The notes below the pieces were generated by a model that searched no databases, was not told where the DNA came from, and saw only the letters and a list, made by a program, of their open reading frames with translations. A stretch of DNA of 64,000 nucleotides, taken from assembly GCF_026191475.2 (NCBI RefSeq), contig NZ_JAOSLC020000003.1:1581001-1645000 (forward strand), in the 5' to 3' direction. This document shows positions 17,973-26,967 of the stretch, piece by piece. Every line of letters starts with the position of its first letter. Position 1 is the stretch's first letter. The position numbers and the translations under genes are program-made. Origin of the DNA: Polaribacter ponticola. Its GTDB lineage: Bacteria > Bacteroidota > Bacteroidia > Flavobacteriales > Flavobacteriaceae.

Positions 17973-18549
17973 AAAATTCTCTTTTCTCTACTCTATTTTC
18001 TCTATTCTATTTTCTATTTCTTCTATTCTCTTTCTACTAATTTCCTGCAACGAAGATGTATTACCAAAACCCAAAGCATATTTGAGTTTAGAATATCCTA
18101 AAAAATCTTATAAAGAACTAGAGATTATAAGACCTTATAGTTTTTCGATTTTAGAAAACACTACAATTATTAATGAAAAAAATAATTGGCTAAAAATTAA
18201 ATATCCAAAACTAAAAGCGTCTATAGATATAACTTACAGACCAATAAAAAACAACTTAAAAGAACTTATAACAGAATCTGAGAAACTAGTTTTTAAACAT
18301 ACAGTTAAAGCAGAACAAATTATACCCAAAGACTTTGTAAATAGTAAAAAAAGAGTTTTTGGAAGTATGTACGAAATTACAGGTAACGCAGCTTCACATA
18401 TCCAATTTCATATTACAGATAGCACTAATAATTTTATAAAAGGTTCTTTGTATTTTTATGCAAAACCTAATTACGATTCTATTTTACCTGCTGTTTCTTA
18501 TATAAAAGAAGATATTTTACATTTAGTAGAAACTTTAAAATGGAAATAA
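17965..18549 (+). CDS. gldD: Gliding motility lipoprotein GldD
   Basis: 194-residue lipoprotein. The signal ends in LLFLLIS before Cys28 (lipobox L-I-S-C), then NEDVLPKPKAYLSLEYPKKSYKELE, the characteristic start of GldD. The mature domain contains PYSFSILENTTIINEKNNWLKIKYPKLKASIDITYRPIKNNL. It overlaps gldE by 8 nt, suggesting translational coupling. GldD is required for gliding and for the type IX secretion machinery in Flavobacterium johnsoniae; the organism is therefore probably capable of gliding or T9SS export, although no other gld/spr genes are in the window. Confidence 0.92.
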   Translation: MRKKFSFLYSIFSILFSISSILFLLISCNEDVLPKPKAYLSLEYPKKSYKELEIIRPYSFSILENTTIINEKNNWLKIKYPKLKASIDITYRPIKNNLKELITESEKLVFKHTVKAEQIIPKDFVNSKKRVFGSMYEITGNAASHIQFHITDSTNNFIKGSLYFYAKPNYDSILPAVSYIKEDILHLVETLKWK

Positions 18550-18584
18550 TTTTTTTATCATCATCTAAAAACTAGATTAAAAAA

Positions 18585-19106
18585 ATGAATAAAATATTAT
18601 TAATATTACTAATGAGTTCAACTGTTTTTTATTCACAAAAAAAAGAACACTTTAAATCTGGCACAGAAGTTTTAAAATTTAAGAAACTCTCAAGTTTTAA
18701 AATTCCTAAATCTATCTTATTCGAATTTTCAGGAGATACTCATCTAATTTATTACTACCTAGATTTATCGAAAAAAATAGAAAAAAGGTTTAATAAAGAA
18801 GAAATAAAAGTTGAATTTAATTATAACCTTACAGAAGGTACTTATGACGAAGATTTAAAGAAAATTCCAAAGAAAATCTCTAACCCTAAAAATTATGACG
18901 CATTTTGCAAAATGCAGATTAAAAGTTTTAAGAACTTAAAACGGAATAAAATTGGAGAAATGAAACAAGTTTACGATTTAGAATTAAATTTACTAGAAAA
19001 TGAAAAAACTGTTTTAAAAGCTACGCTAAACATAAAAACATACAACACCATTTTAACCAAAAACAATCGGGTTAGTAAAGATTTATTGAAAATGATTACT
19101 AATTAA
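18585..19106 (+). CDS. Secreted protein of unknown function
   Basis: 173 residues with a clear signal peptide (MNKILLILLMSSTVFYS before QKK). The mature part is lysine-rich, mixed alpha/beta, and has no motif I recognise. It follows gldD by 35 nt on the same strand and may share its transcript, but is not part of the conserved gld order known to me. A convergent MutS-like gene ends 5 nt away. Periplasmic location is likely. The function is unknown. Confidence 0.7.
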   Translation: MNKILLILLMSSTVFYSQKKEHFKSGTEVLKFKKLSSFKIPKSILFEFSGDTHLIYYYLDLSKKIEKRFNKEEIKVEFNYNLTEGTYDEDLKKIPKKISNPKNYDAFCKMQIKSFKNLKRNKIGEMKQVYDLELNLLENEKTVLKATLNIKTYNTILTKNNRVSKDLLKMITN

Positions 19107-19111
19107 CAAAA

Positions 19112-20884
19112 CTAAACAATCTCCATTTTCTTTAAAAGAAAAGAAGCGTTCATGTTTTTACAAATTCCGTTTTTAAGCGTGTAATCAAAATGTAATTCGT
19201 TTTTAATTACTTCTGCATCAAAATAATAATTTTTAACATCAGAAAATTCATTTTCTAGTTCGCACAAACTAACATCGTGTGTTGCTATAATACCTGTAGA
19301 CTTAGATTTAGTAAGCTTTTCTACAAACTTTTTAGAGCCAATTGCTTTGTCTTTACTGTTAGTTCCTTTTAAAATTTCATCTAAAATGATAAAATATTTT
19401 TCAGTATTAATCTCATCAACAATAAATTTTAAACGCTTTAACTCCGAATAAAAATAAGACTCATCTTCTGTTAAAGAATCTGTAGTTCTCATACTTGTAA
19501 TCAGTTTTATTGGCGCATATAAAAAAGATTCTGCACAAACAGGCAAACCACAATTTGCCATTACAATAGATAAAGAAACCGTTCTTAAAAACGTACTTTT
19601 ACCTGCCATATTTGCACCTGTTACTATAAAAAACTGCTCATCATCAATACTAAAATCATTATCAATTCTTTTATCAACTTTTAATAAAGGATGCCCTAGT
19701 TGTATCGATTTAATCGTTTCTTTTTTATCAGAAAGTTCTGGATAAATAAATTTTGGGTGATTAAATTTAAAATTACCCAATGAGTTTTGAGCATCGAAAT
19801 ACGCAACAACCTCAAACCATGCTGTAACAGTATGTTTGTGGTCTGAAATCCATTTTTCTACTTTACTTGCACTTTTAATTTCCCAAAGAAACAAACCATT
19901 TCCCAAAACTGCAATAACAATATTATTACGCTGATCGAAACCATCTAAAATCTTAGAAAATTCTTTAAATATAACAGATGCTTTTTTGCTTTCAGACTTA
20001 ATAATTTCTTGTTTTTCAATTAGGTTTTTAGAAGTAAAATTTTCCGTTTCAATTTCATTTAATAATTGATGATATTGCTTAAACGTTTCTCTAACTGTAT
20101 CTGTTTCTATATACAATTGTTGCGTCTTTTTTACAAACACACCAGAAATAGTTAGGCCTATAAAAAACCAAATAGCAACAATAGCTGCAGATATAAAGCC
20201 AAAAGAAGCAATAACTATTAAAGCTACAGATATCAACTGAAAAACTACAGACAAAACACCCAAAAAGCTTGGTAATTTATTTTTGTAACCCAACATCCAA
20301 CCAACAATTGAACTTGTATCTTTTTTAACTGTAACTAAACTTGCCAATGCAGAAAAATGCTGACGCCATTTTACTTTCTCAGAAAGTTCTTTTATAGAAT
20401 TTTGCTTTTCTAAAATACCATCTATCTTATTCTCGGTAAAAGTTAGCGCTAATTTTACTTTTCCGTCATTCGTTTTTGTTCTATTTGCATATTGAAAAAA
20501 CGAACCTTTGCCAAACAAATCAATATCATTACTATAATAATGAGCCGGATTTACAAACTCCTTTCCAGATTCTAGTTGATGAAACTCTCTTTTTAAAACT
20601 TTAATTTCTGTTTTGTTAATCTGTAATTTGGCATCTACAATATCTTTTTCTCTTTTTAAGTTGATATATTTAAGAACTAAAAACGAAAATAAAGAAAAAC
20701 CTAATGCAGCAATAATTAATACATCAGGAAAATTACCAAAAGTGAGATAAATTAAAAACACTGTTCCTAAAAAAACGAACAATCTAAAAATACCTAAATT
20801 AATTAATTTCTTTTTTAAAGAGGATAAATTATTTTCTAATTCAGCTTGTTGCTGAGTATAAAATTCTAAAGGATTATCTATCAA
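19112..20884 (-). CDS. Membrane-anchored MutS-like ATPase
   Basis: 590 residues. The C-terminal third is a MutS domain V ATPase: Walker A TGANMAGKSTFLRTVSLSI (about residue 420), then MRTTDSLTEDESYFYSELKRL and Walker B KYFIILDEILKGTNSKDKAIGSKK, with the ATHD signature. The N-terminus has two hydrophobic pairs (residues 33-72 and 208-250, FLGVLSVVFQLISVALIVIASF) and no mismatch-recognition domain, so it is not canonical MutS. Such membrane-linked MutS-related proteins are widespread in Bacteroidota with no settled role. The downstream end is convergent with the secreted unknown at 18585; upstream it is 6 nt from the MoeB-like gene and may be co-transcribed with it. Confidence 0.85.
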   Translation of the reverse strand: MIDNPLEFYTQQQAELENNLSSLKKKLINLGIFRLFVFLGTVFLIYLTFGNFPDVLIIAALGFSLFSFLVLKYINLKREKDIVDAKLQINKTEIKVLKREFHQLESGKEFVNPAHYYSNDIDLFGKGSFFQYANRTKTNDGKVKLALTFTENKIDGILEKQNSIKELSEKVKWRQHFSALASLVTVKKDTSSIVGWMLGYKNKLPSFLGVLSVVFQLISVALIVIASFGFISAAIVAIWFFIGLTISGVFVKKTQQLYIETDTVRETFKQYHQLLNEIETENFTSKNLIEKQEIIKSESKKASVIFKEFSKILDGFDQRNNIVIAVLGNGLFLWEIKSASKVEKWISDHKHTVTAWFEVVAYFDAQNSLGNFKFNHPKFIYPELSDKKETIKSIQLGHPLLKVDKRIDNDFSIDDEQFFIVTGANMAGKSTFLRTVSLSIVMANCGLPVCAESFLYAPIKLITSMRTTDSLTEDESYFYSELKRLKFIVDEINTEKYFIILDEILKGTNSKDKAIGSKKFVEKLTKSKSTGIIATHDVSLCELENEFSDVKNYYFDAEVIKNELHFDYTLKNGICKNMNASFLLKKMEIV

Positions 20885-20890
20885 ATTGTA

Positions 20891-21963
20891 TTATTTAAAA
20901 TTGGAAATTCCACCTGTCAAATTTAAAACATTTAAATCTGGATATCTCTTTTTCAATTTTTCTGTAGCCTTATAACTGTTAAATCCTCTTTGACAAACCA
21001 TTACATACGTTTTACTTTTATCTACCACAATTTTATCTGCATCAAACGTACTTATATGAATCGTTTTTTGCACTTTAAAAGGTAATTTTAAATCATTTAA
21101 AACAGCAATAATTTCTAAATTTTCATCGCCTAACTTAGATTTTAATTCTTTGGCAGAAATTTGCCAATTTGGATTTTGCGTAGAACAAGCAATATCTACA
21201 TATGTTTGTATTTTAAAAATTTTAGCAATTTTATCTTTTAAAACTGTAGGTTTTAACTTCATTTTTAATTGTGTGTTTTGGAGGGAATTATAAATTAATA
21301 ATTCATTCGCTAACGGTTTTCCTATTTCTGTAATCAATTTTAAAACCTCGTTTACTTGTTGCATTGCAATGATACCAACAATAGAATTTAAAGTTCCTGC
21401 TTCTTCACAATTAGGAATATCTGTTGCCATTTTAGGAAAAGCATCTCGCAAATTAGCAGAGTAAGTTCCGTCTTTTTGCAATACATTAAAAGTAGATACA
21501 TAACCATCAAACTTATACAAAGAACCATAAACCAAAGGCTTATTTTTAATTACACAAGCATCATTTAACAAATACTTAGTGGGTAAAGAATCTGTACCGT
21601 CAACTACAATATCTACATTTTCAATCAACTCAAAAACGTTCTCTTTAGTAATTGGTTTATTATTAAAATTCACCGCTGTAAAAGGAGCTCTTTTTTTATA
21701 AATGTTGATAAAACTGCTGCTTTGGGCTGATTTACATCTTCTAGAGAATAAAAAACTTGTCTATGTAAATTAGTTACATCAACCGTATCAAAATCCACTA
21801 AATGTATTTTTCCAATTCCGCTAGAAGCTAAATACACTGCAATTGGGCTTCCTAAACCGCCACAACCAACAACCAAAACAGAAGCGTTTTGCAATTTTTG
21901 TTGTCCAACTTTACCAATTTCTGATAAAGTAATTTGACGTTTAAAAAGTTGATTTTGATTCAT
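20891..21963 (-). pseudogene. moeB: MoeB/ThiF-type adenylyltransferase with rhodanese domain, one frameshift as written
   Basis: A 357-residue E1-like enzyme that activates a sulphur-carrier protein for molybdopterin or thiamin synthesis. The first frame carries the Rossmann/ATP site (VLVVGCGGLGSPIAVYLASSG, VDFDTVDVTNLHRQVFY). After the break at the T-run 21691-21697 the second frame holds VDGTDSLPTKYLLNDAC, NCEEAGTLNSIVG (catalytic Cys) and a rhodanese domain with active-site Cys in VMVCQRGFNSYKA. One extra base gives FIKK-RAPFTAVNFNNKP, with no stop. The two CxxC zinc pairs of E. coli MoeB are not seen. It lies in a molybdenum-cofactor cluster, so MoeB activity with rhodanese sulphur supply is the likeliest role. 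Confidence 0.8.
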
Positions 21964-21985
21964 TATTTAGTACTATTTATAAGTA

Positions 21986-22083
21986 TTCTCGATACAAAAT
22001 TTCTGAAAAATAAATTTCACTCGAAATGACAACTAGCTTATTAGCTCTAGAAATTTAGATTTTTATCGAAATTGTATCGAGAA
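21986..22083. repeat. Dispersed palindromic repeat, copy A
   Basis: The 125-bp gap between the moeB-like gene and mobA holds TTCTCGATACAA (21986-21997) and its exact complement TTGTATCGAGAA (22072-22083), with TCACTCGAA at 22017-22025. TTCTCGATACAA and TCACTCGAA recur with the same 19-nt spacing at 27541-27580. This looks like a degenerate REP/MITE-type intergenic element. Confidence 0.65.
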
Positions 22084-22088
22084 CATTT

Positions 22089-23194
22089 TTAATTATTTAT
22101 TTCACTTTTAGCATTTTCAAACTCTTCTGGTGTATTAATATTTCTGATAAAAGCATCATCAATTTCTACAATTTCAACATCAGAATTAATTAACATTTTA
22201 CGAGGACAAGAATATCCTTGAGTTAAATATTGTAACAAAATAGGATACGCTTTTGGCTCATAAATTGTAATTAAAGGCTCTACAAACTCTTTGTTTTTTC
22301 CTTTAATTGCTGTTGCAGCTTTACTTGGATTTCTATGTTTTAACAATTGCTGAATTACATCATTATTTACAAAAGGAACATCTGTCGCTAACACAAACCA
22401 AGCAGCATTTGGGTCTTTTTGAAACGCAGAACAAATTCCGCCAAAAGGACCTAAATTGATAAACTTATCTGAAATCTCATCTTTTTTTCTGATGAATTTT
22501 GCACAGAATAAAACGTATCTAGATTGTTATTTTCCAACAATTCTTTTACATATTCCTTTTGAGGTTTTCCATAGTAATTGAGTTGAGATTTATCTTGGCC
22601 CATTCTTGTACTTTTGCCACCAACCAAAACTAAACCTTTAACTGTCGCAGTTTTTTCTTGAATCAATTTATTTATATGATTTGAAATCACTTCAATTTCA
22701 TTAATATGGTAACAAGGTATATTTTTTATCTGCGGATATTCTTCTTCCAAAAAAGAAAAATACTCAGTTTCAGATTTTAATTTTACAATAAACTGAATAT
22801 TATCTAACTGTTTTAACCTTTTTAAAACCGAAGCTTCTTTTGTTTTATCTAAAATTAAAATTTGTTTTGAACCTTGGTAATGATTTCCGTTAATAAATAC
22901 AAAATCATACTGTGCGAAATCTAAACGTTGCTTAAATTTATTTACAGCTCCCGAAGTTGTAATCTGTAAATTTCCTTCGTGATGAAATACATATTCAGAC
23001 AAAATGTTTTTTTCAACTTCTTTTGCATGAGAAGCATCAAAATACCCTAATTTATAATTAAATAATTGTTGTGAAACTTTAGAAACCAAATCAGAAATAT
23101 TACCGCAGTTTGTTCCTAAAATTGCAATTTCATTTGGGGCAAAATTATCGTTATTTCTTCTTTCTAACTTTGTGTGCTTACTGTGTTTTTTCAA
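22089..23194 (-). pseudogene. mobA: MobB-like domain fused to MobA nucleotidyltransferase, one frameshift as written
   Basis: A 368-residue protein. The N-terminal ~185 residues resemble MobB, with a degenerate P-loop (AILGTNCGNISDLVSKV) that lacks the usual GxxGxGK[ST] Lys. The C-terminal domain is MobA-like: GLVLVGGKSTRMGQDKSQL is the GGxSxRMGxDK nucleotide site, and FVLATDVPFVNN the metal-binding Asp region. The frame breaks at the T-run 22482-22488, and one extra base gives SSEKKDEISDKFINLGPFGG. It should attach GMP or CMP to molybdopterin. The molybdenum hydroxylase at 45532-48167 belongs to a family that in E. coli uses the cytosine form, so nucleotide specificity is open. Confidence 0.8.
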
Positions 23195-23210
23195 AATTTT
23201 ATTTTTTTAT

Positions 23211-23278
23211 CTACTCGAACGGAGTGAAGCAAACTTTTAATTAAGAGATTACTTCGTCATTCTTCCTCGTAATGACAT
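23211..23278. repeat. Dispersed palindromic repeat, copy B
   Basis: Between mobA and moaC the text reads CTACTCGAACGGAGTGAAGC and then GAGATTACTTCGTCATTC and CCTCGTAATGACA. Segments of this kind (CTCGAAC...GTGAAGC, AGATTnCTTCGTCATT) are typical REP-like intergenic elements in flavobacteria. It is degenerate and carries no reading frame. Confidence 0.5.
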
Positions 23279-23749
23279 TTAATTCTTAATATCAGATTTT
23301 CCTCCTGTTTTTTCCAATAATTTTACTTCTTTAATCACCATTTTTTGACTGATACTTTTACACATATCATAAATAGTTAAGCAGGTTATATTTGCACCAG
23401 TTAACGCTTCCATTTCTACACCAGTTTTCCCAGTGATTGTAACTTCACACAGCACTTCTATGTTCTCATCATCTATAATATTAATATCAATATCTACACC
23501 ATTAATTAATAATGGATGACACATTGGTATCAAATCTGAAGTCTTTTTCACACCCTGAATTCCGGCAATAATTGCAGTCTGAAAAACAGGTCCTTTTTTA
23601 GTAATTAATTCATCATTTGTAAAATGAGCAATCACTTCTTTTCCTAAAAACATGGTTGCTTTTGCAATAGCAGTTCTTTTGGTAATTTTCTTATCAGAAA
23701 CATTTACCATTTTAGGGTTTCCTTTGGAATTTAAATGTGAAAAATTCAT
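23279..23749 (-). CDS. moaC: Cyclic pyranopterin monophosphate synthase MoaC
   Basis: 156-residue enzyme that, with MoaA, makes cyclic pyranopterin monophosphate in the first step of molybdenum-cofactor synthesis. Family blocks are MVNVSDKKITKRTAIAKATMF, KGPVFQTAIIAGIQGVKKTSDLIPMCHPLLING (substrate pocket), and KTGVEMEALTGANITCLTIYDMCKS. The usual alanine-valine-serine after EMEALT is replaced by GAN, a conservative variation. Length is normal (E. coli 161). It lies in the cofactor cluster between mobA and the four-helix-bundle gene. Confidence 0.95.
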   Translation of the reverse strand: MNFSHLNSKGNPKMVNVSDKKITKRTAIAKATMFLGKEVIAHFTNDELITKKGPVFQTAIIAGIQGVKKTSDLIPMCHPLLINGVDIDINIIDDENIEVLCEVTITGKTGVEMEALTGANITCLTIYDMCKSISQKMVIKEVKLLEKTGGKSDIKN

Positions 23750-23774
23750 TTAAATAGTTTTTAGTGTTAAATGT

Positions 23775-24116
23775 TTAATTTTTAGTTAAGTTCTGTTGTG
23801 AAGTTTTAACTATTGAAGTTAAAATTCGAATTAGCTCTTCAATATCCAAAATTAATGAATTAACATCTAAATTAGTTAATTCGCTTTCCTTTAATAATCG
23901 TAACCAATATTTAGTTTCTCTTGCTTCTTTTGAAGAAATTGACATTTTTGCCGTAAAATCTCTTTTACTTTGACCAACAAGTGCTTCCTCAACATTAACG
24001 CCAATTGAAGTTCCACTTCTTAAAATTTGATTAGAAATTATAAACTCTCTTTCTAGTTGTAATTTTTTATAAAGTGATATAATTTTTAATGAAAACTGAA
24101 AACTTTTTTTGAACAA
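23775..24116 (-). CDS. Four-helix-bundle protein (23S rRNA intervening-sequence family)
   Basis: 113 residues of the S23/IVP family. The core SFQFSLKIISLYKKLQLEREFIISNQILRSGTSIGVNVEEALVGQSKRDFTAKMSISSKEARETKYWLRLLKE is nearly all signature sequence. The start is uncertain: a TTG at 24116 is in frame, but an ATG at 24129 would give the usual MKESIVQ-type N-terminus if the T-run 24104-24110 were one shorter or two longer. These proteins are often encoded inside rRNA intervening sequences, but many are free-standing. Here it sits inside the molybdenum-cofactor cluster. Its role is unknown. Confidence 0.85.
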   Translation of the reverse strand: MFKKSFQFSLKIISLYKKLQLEREFIISNQILRSGTSIGVNVEEALVGQSKRDFTAKMSISSKEARETKYWLRLLKESELTNLDVNSLILDIEELIRILTSIVKTSQQNLTKN

Positions 24117-24176
24117 TACTTTCTTTCATGTACTTAATTTAACTTATCACTCAAAACTAAACATTAAAAATTATAA

Positions 24177-25402
24177 TTAGCGATAGCGAATTATACTAAA
24201 AACCTCTCCTTTTTTAAACTCAACTTTATGATTTGGTAACTGAATAAAAGCATCTGTTTTTACCAAACTTGCTAAGTCTCCAGATCCATTTCCTCTAACA
24301 GGAAATGCAATTAAATTACCATTTTTACTTTCTAATTTTACCTGTAAAAAATATACTAAATTAGGTTTAAAACTAATATCTTCAGCTAAAATTGCAGTTT
24401 CTCCTTCAGTTTCTAATCCCACAGATTTATAATACCAAGGATAAAAATAGGCCAAACAATTTACAAATGTAGAAATTGGATTTCCTGGAAATCCGAAAAC
24501 AATAGTTTGCTTTTCATCTTTCTTACCTGAAGACGCTAAGCGTCCATAAAAAAAGGTTTCCCTGGTCTTTGTGCTACTTTATGGAATAATTTTTCAACAC
24601 CTAATTCGTCGAAAACTTCTGGTAAAAAATCATACTTCCCTTTACTAACAGCTCCACTAAAAAGTAAAACATCATATTCTTGTAAATACCCTTCTATTTT
24701 TGCTTTAAGAATTGGTTTATCATCTGTAATATGAGTCGTTTCTGAAGGAATATTCAACTTTTCTAACAAAGACACTAATGTAAACACATTACTTCTTCTA
24801 ATTTGATGTTCTAACGGAATCTCGTTAACTCCAACCAATTCATCACCGGTTGAAACAATCATTACTTTTGGCTGTTTCGCAACTTTTACTATTGATTTGC
24901 CAACGGTTGCTAAAACTCCAATTTCTGCAGCTGATATTTGTGTATTCCCTTCAATTAATACATCACCAATTTTTCCATCTTTTCCTTTTTTATGAACATT
25001 TTGCTTATCGTTTATTAAATCTATATTGATCGTTGCAATTCCGTTTTCTATTGTTACATCTTCATAACGAATAACAGTATTTGCATTGTTTGGCAAAACT
25101 GCACCTGTCATTACTTCAATACAATTTTCAGGATTCTGAAGTGTGATTTGCTTACTTCCTGCAGCTTGAATTCCCTCAATTTTAAAATCTAATTGTCTGT
25201 TCGAGCTCAATCGAGAACTAAACTCGTTAAAATCAATGGCAATTCCATCCATAGAAACCCTATTAAAAGGTGGGAAATCTCTATCTGCAACAATTGTTTC
25301 TTTTAAAACTCTGCCAACTGATTTTATAAACGGTATTTCTTCAACTCCAAAATCTTGCGTTGAATTTAAAACGATACTTTTTGCTTCTTCTACTGAAATC
25401 AT
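24177..25402 (-). pseudogene. moeA: Molybdopterin molybdotransferase MoeA, one frameshift as written
   Basis: A 408-residue protein inserting molybdate into adenylylated molybdopterin. Start MISVEEAKSIVLNSTQDFG; then PFIKSVGRVLKETIVADRDFPPFNRVSMDGIAID (domain I), VMTGAVLPNNANTVIRYEDV, and the MoeA/MogA-fold block PKVMIVSTGDELVG and LFSGAVSKGKYDFLPEV. The frame stops early at the A-run 24548-24554; one extra base gives GKPFFYGRLASSGKKDEKQT and continues to IVFGFPGNPISTFVNC and the C-terminal domain. All functional blocks are conserved on the two pieces, so an indel in the assembly is the likely cause. It lies 68 nt downstream of moaA. Confidence 0.85.
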
Positions 25403-25470
25403 TTTTAAAAACGTGTAATTGTTTTTTGTTAAACCGCGTAATTGTTAAACAATTACACGATTACACTTTT

Positions 25471-26463
25471 TTACCCACCAATTGTACTCATACTTTCAGA
25501 AGCACCACCATCTTTTCTATTTGCTTCTGCTATAAATCCGTTTTCTGGCTTATCTTTTACCAAACTTAAAAAAAGTTCTTTTAAATCGTCATTTGAAGCT
25601 CCTTTTCTAATAAAATCTCTAAGATTAAAAACACCATCATCAAACAAACAATTTTTAAATGTTCCGGTTGATGTAATTCTAATTCTATTACAATCGTTGC
25701 AAATAGTTCTTGTAAAAGCAGGAATAATTCCGAAAGTTCCTACATGATTATCCACTTTATAATTTCTAGATGTAGATGATTTTTCTGATTGAATTTCTAA
25801 AACATCAAACTCAGTCTTTACTTCGTTTAAAATCTTTTTAAAAGTCCAATTTTCTTGCATGTCTCGTTGCCCTTTTCCATTAAATGGCATCTCTTCAATA
25901 AAACGAACAGCAACATTTTTGTCTTTTGTCAATCTTACAAAATCTACAATTTCATCGGTATTAAAACCTGATTGAACAACTACATTCAGTTTTAAATTTA
26001 AACTACTTTTTTCAAGTTTTTCGAAGGTTTTATACACTTCTGGATAGACATCTCTTCTTGTAATTTTCGCAAATTTTTCTCTATGTAAACTATCAATACT
26101 TAAGTTGATGTTTTTTACTTTTTCTAATTGTTCAATTTTAGAAATATGTTTAGAAATCATTGCTCCATTTGTAGTTATGTTAATTACATCTAGCAAATCG
26201 TTAAAAGACAACATTTCTAAGAACCCAACAAAATCTTTACGTACAAAAGGTTCACCACCTGTTAAACGCACTTTATTAACGCCTAATTCTGTTAACACAC
26301 GAATTAAACGATACATTTCTTTAAAAGATAGTAACTCTTGTCTTGGCACAATATCAATTCCATGAGCAGGCATACAGTATTGACAACGCAAATTACAGCG
26401 ATCAGTAACTGCTAATCGAACATATTCCATTTGTCTTCCAAAACTGTCTATTAATTTACTCAT
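25471..26463 (-). CDS. moaA: GTP 3',8-cyclase MoaA (radical SAM)
   Basis: 330-residue radical SAM enzyme for the first committed step of molybdenum-cofactor synthesis. The N-terminal cluster site is CNLRCQYC (C-x3-C-x2-C, residues 22-29), with LTGGEPFVRKDF as the SAM-binding block. The second [4Fe-4S] site is CNDCNRIRITSTGTFKNC (C-x2-C-x13-C), and the protein ends in the Gly-Gly tail that is required for activity (MSTIGG). All key residues are intact. The downstream neighbour is moeA; the upstream neighbour, a YeeE/YedE half-transporter, begins 1 nt away, so the two are likely one transcript. Confidence 0.97.
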   Translation of the reverse strand: MSKLIDSFGRQMEYVRLAVTDRCNLRCQYCMPAHGIDIVPRQELLSFKEMYRLIRVLTELGVNKVRLTGGEPFVRKDFVGFLEMLSFNDLLDVINITTNGAMISKHISKIEQLEKVKNINLSIDSLHREKFAKITRRDVYPEVYKTFEKLEKSSLNLKLNVVVQSGFNTDEIVDFVRLTKDKNVAVRFIEEMPFNGKGQRDMQENWTFKKILNEVKTEFDVLEIQSEKSSTSRNYKVDNHVGTFGIIPAFTRTICNDCNRIRITSTGTFKNCLFDDGVFNLRDFIRKGASNDDLKELFLSLVKDKPENGFIAEANRKDGGASESMSTIGG

Positions 26464-26877
26464 TTAGTTTGGCAACTTTTTACTTAATAAGCCGTAAATA
26501 AAAGCACCAATAAGTGCACCAATCAATAAAATTAATGCTGGTATTAACTTAAAACCAAGAATTACAAAAATTGGTGCAGCACAAGCTCCAGATATTCCCC
26601 AACCTAAGCCAAAAAAAGTTCCACCTAAAATAGTTCTTATAAATCCTTTCTTCTTAGGTTTTGGAACAATTTTATTTCCGTTGATATCTTTTATTTTCCC
26701 ACTTTTAAACAATTGCATAAATATTGCAGAAATTACAACTGCTCCTCCAATAATTCCAAACATATGAAAAGATTGAAATTTAAACATTTCGTAAAAACGG
26801 TACCATGAAATTGCTTGCGTTTTACTTAATACAATAGCAAAAAAGATTCCTAAAATTAAAAATTTGATGTTTTTCAT
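26464..26877 (-). CDS. YeeE/YedE half-transporter (DUF6691-type), second half
   Basis: 137-residue membrane protein with four hydrophobic segments. The signature GTFFGLGWGISGACAAPIFVILG (about residues 86-108) contains the conserved Cys that in YeeE/TsuA-type proteins contacts thiosulphate. It pairs with the 186-residue half encoded next to it (26968). The stop is 1 nt before moaA, so sulphur import and molybdopterin synthesis may be co-expressed; this link is inference. The substrate is probably thiosulphate or a related sulphur compound by family. Confidence 0.85.
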   Translation of the reverse strand: MKNIKFLILGIFFAIVLSKTQAISWYRFYEMFKFQSFHMFGIIGGAVVISAIFMQLFKSGKIKDINGNKIVPKPKKKGFIRTILGGTFFGLGWGISGACAAPIFVILGFKLIPALILLIGALIGAFIYGLLSKKLPN

Positions 26878-26903
26878 TTAAATATATTTTAACCTTTCAA
26901 TTT

Positions 26904-26929
26904 TCTTCTCGACTGCGCTCGAAGAGACA
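26904..26929. repeat. Dispersed palindromic repeat, copy C
   Basis: In the gap between the two half-transporters the text reads CTTCTCGACTGCGCTCGAAG with GAGACA after it, an imperfect palindrome around CTGCGC. It is of the same TCGA-centred type as the repeats at 21986, 23211 and 27541. Confidence 0.5.
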
Positions 26930-26967
26930 AAGTGAATTTTATTTTTTTATTTATTGCCAATTATTGA

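Noticed and set aside
19112..20884. Annotation as DNA mismatch-repair MutS
   Set aside because: It lacks the mismatch-recognition domain and has membrane segments; only the ATPase domain is shared.
21986..22083. CRISPR-like or integron-like array in the cofactor cluster
   Set aside because: Copies are scattered, degenerate and without regular spacers or cas/integrase genes.
24104..24110. T7 run before the four-helix-bundle gene as another 7-to-8 error
   Set aside because: One extra base does not restore the ATG frame; only minus one or plus two does, so it does not fit the pattern and was left out of the count.
20891..25402. Decay of the molybdenum-cofactor pathway
   Set aside because: Each of the three breaks sits in a 7-nt run that one base repairs, and unrelated genes show the same lesion, so pathway loss is not supported.
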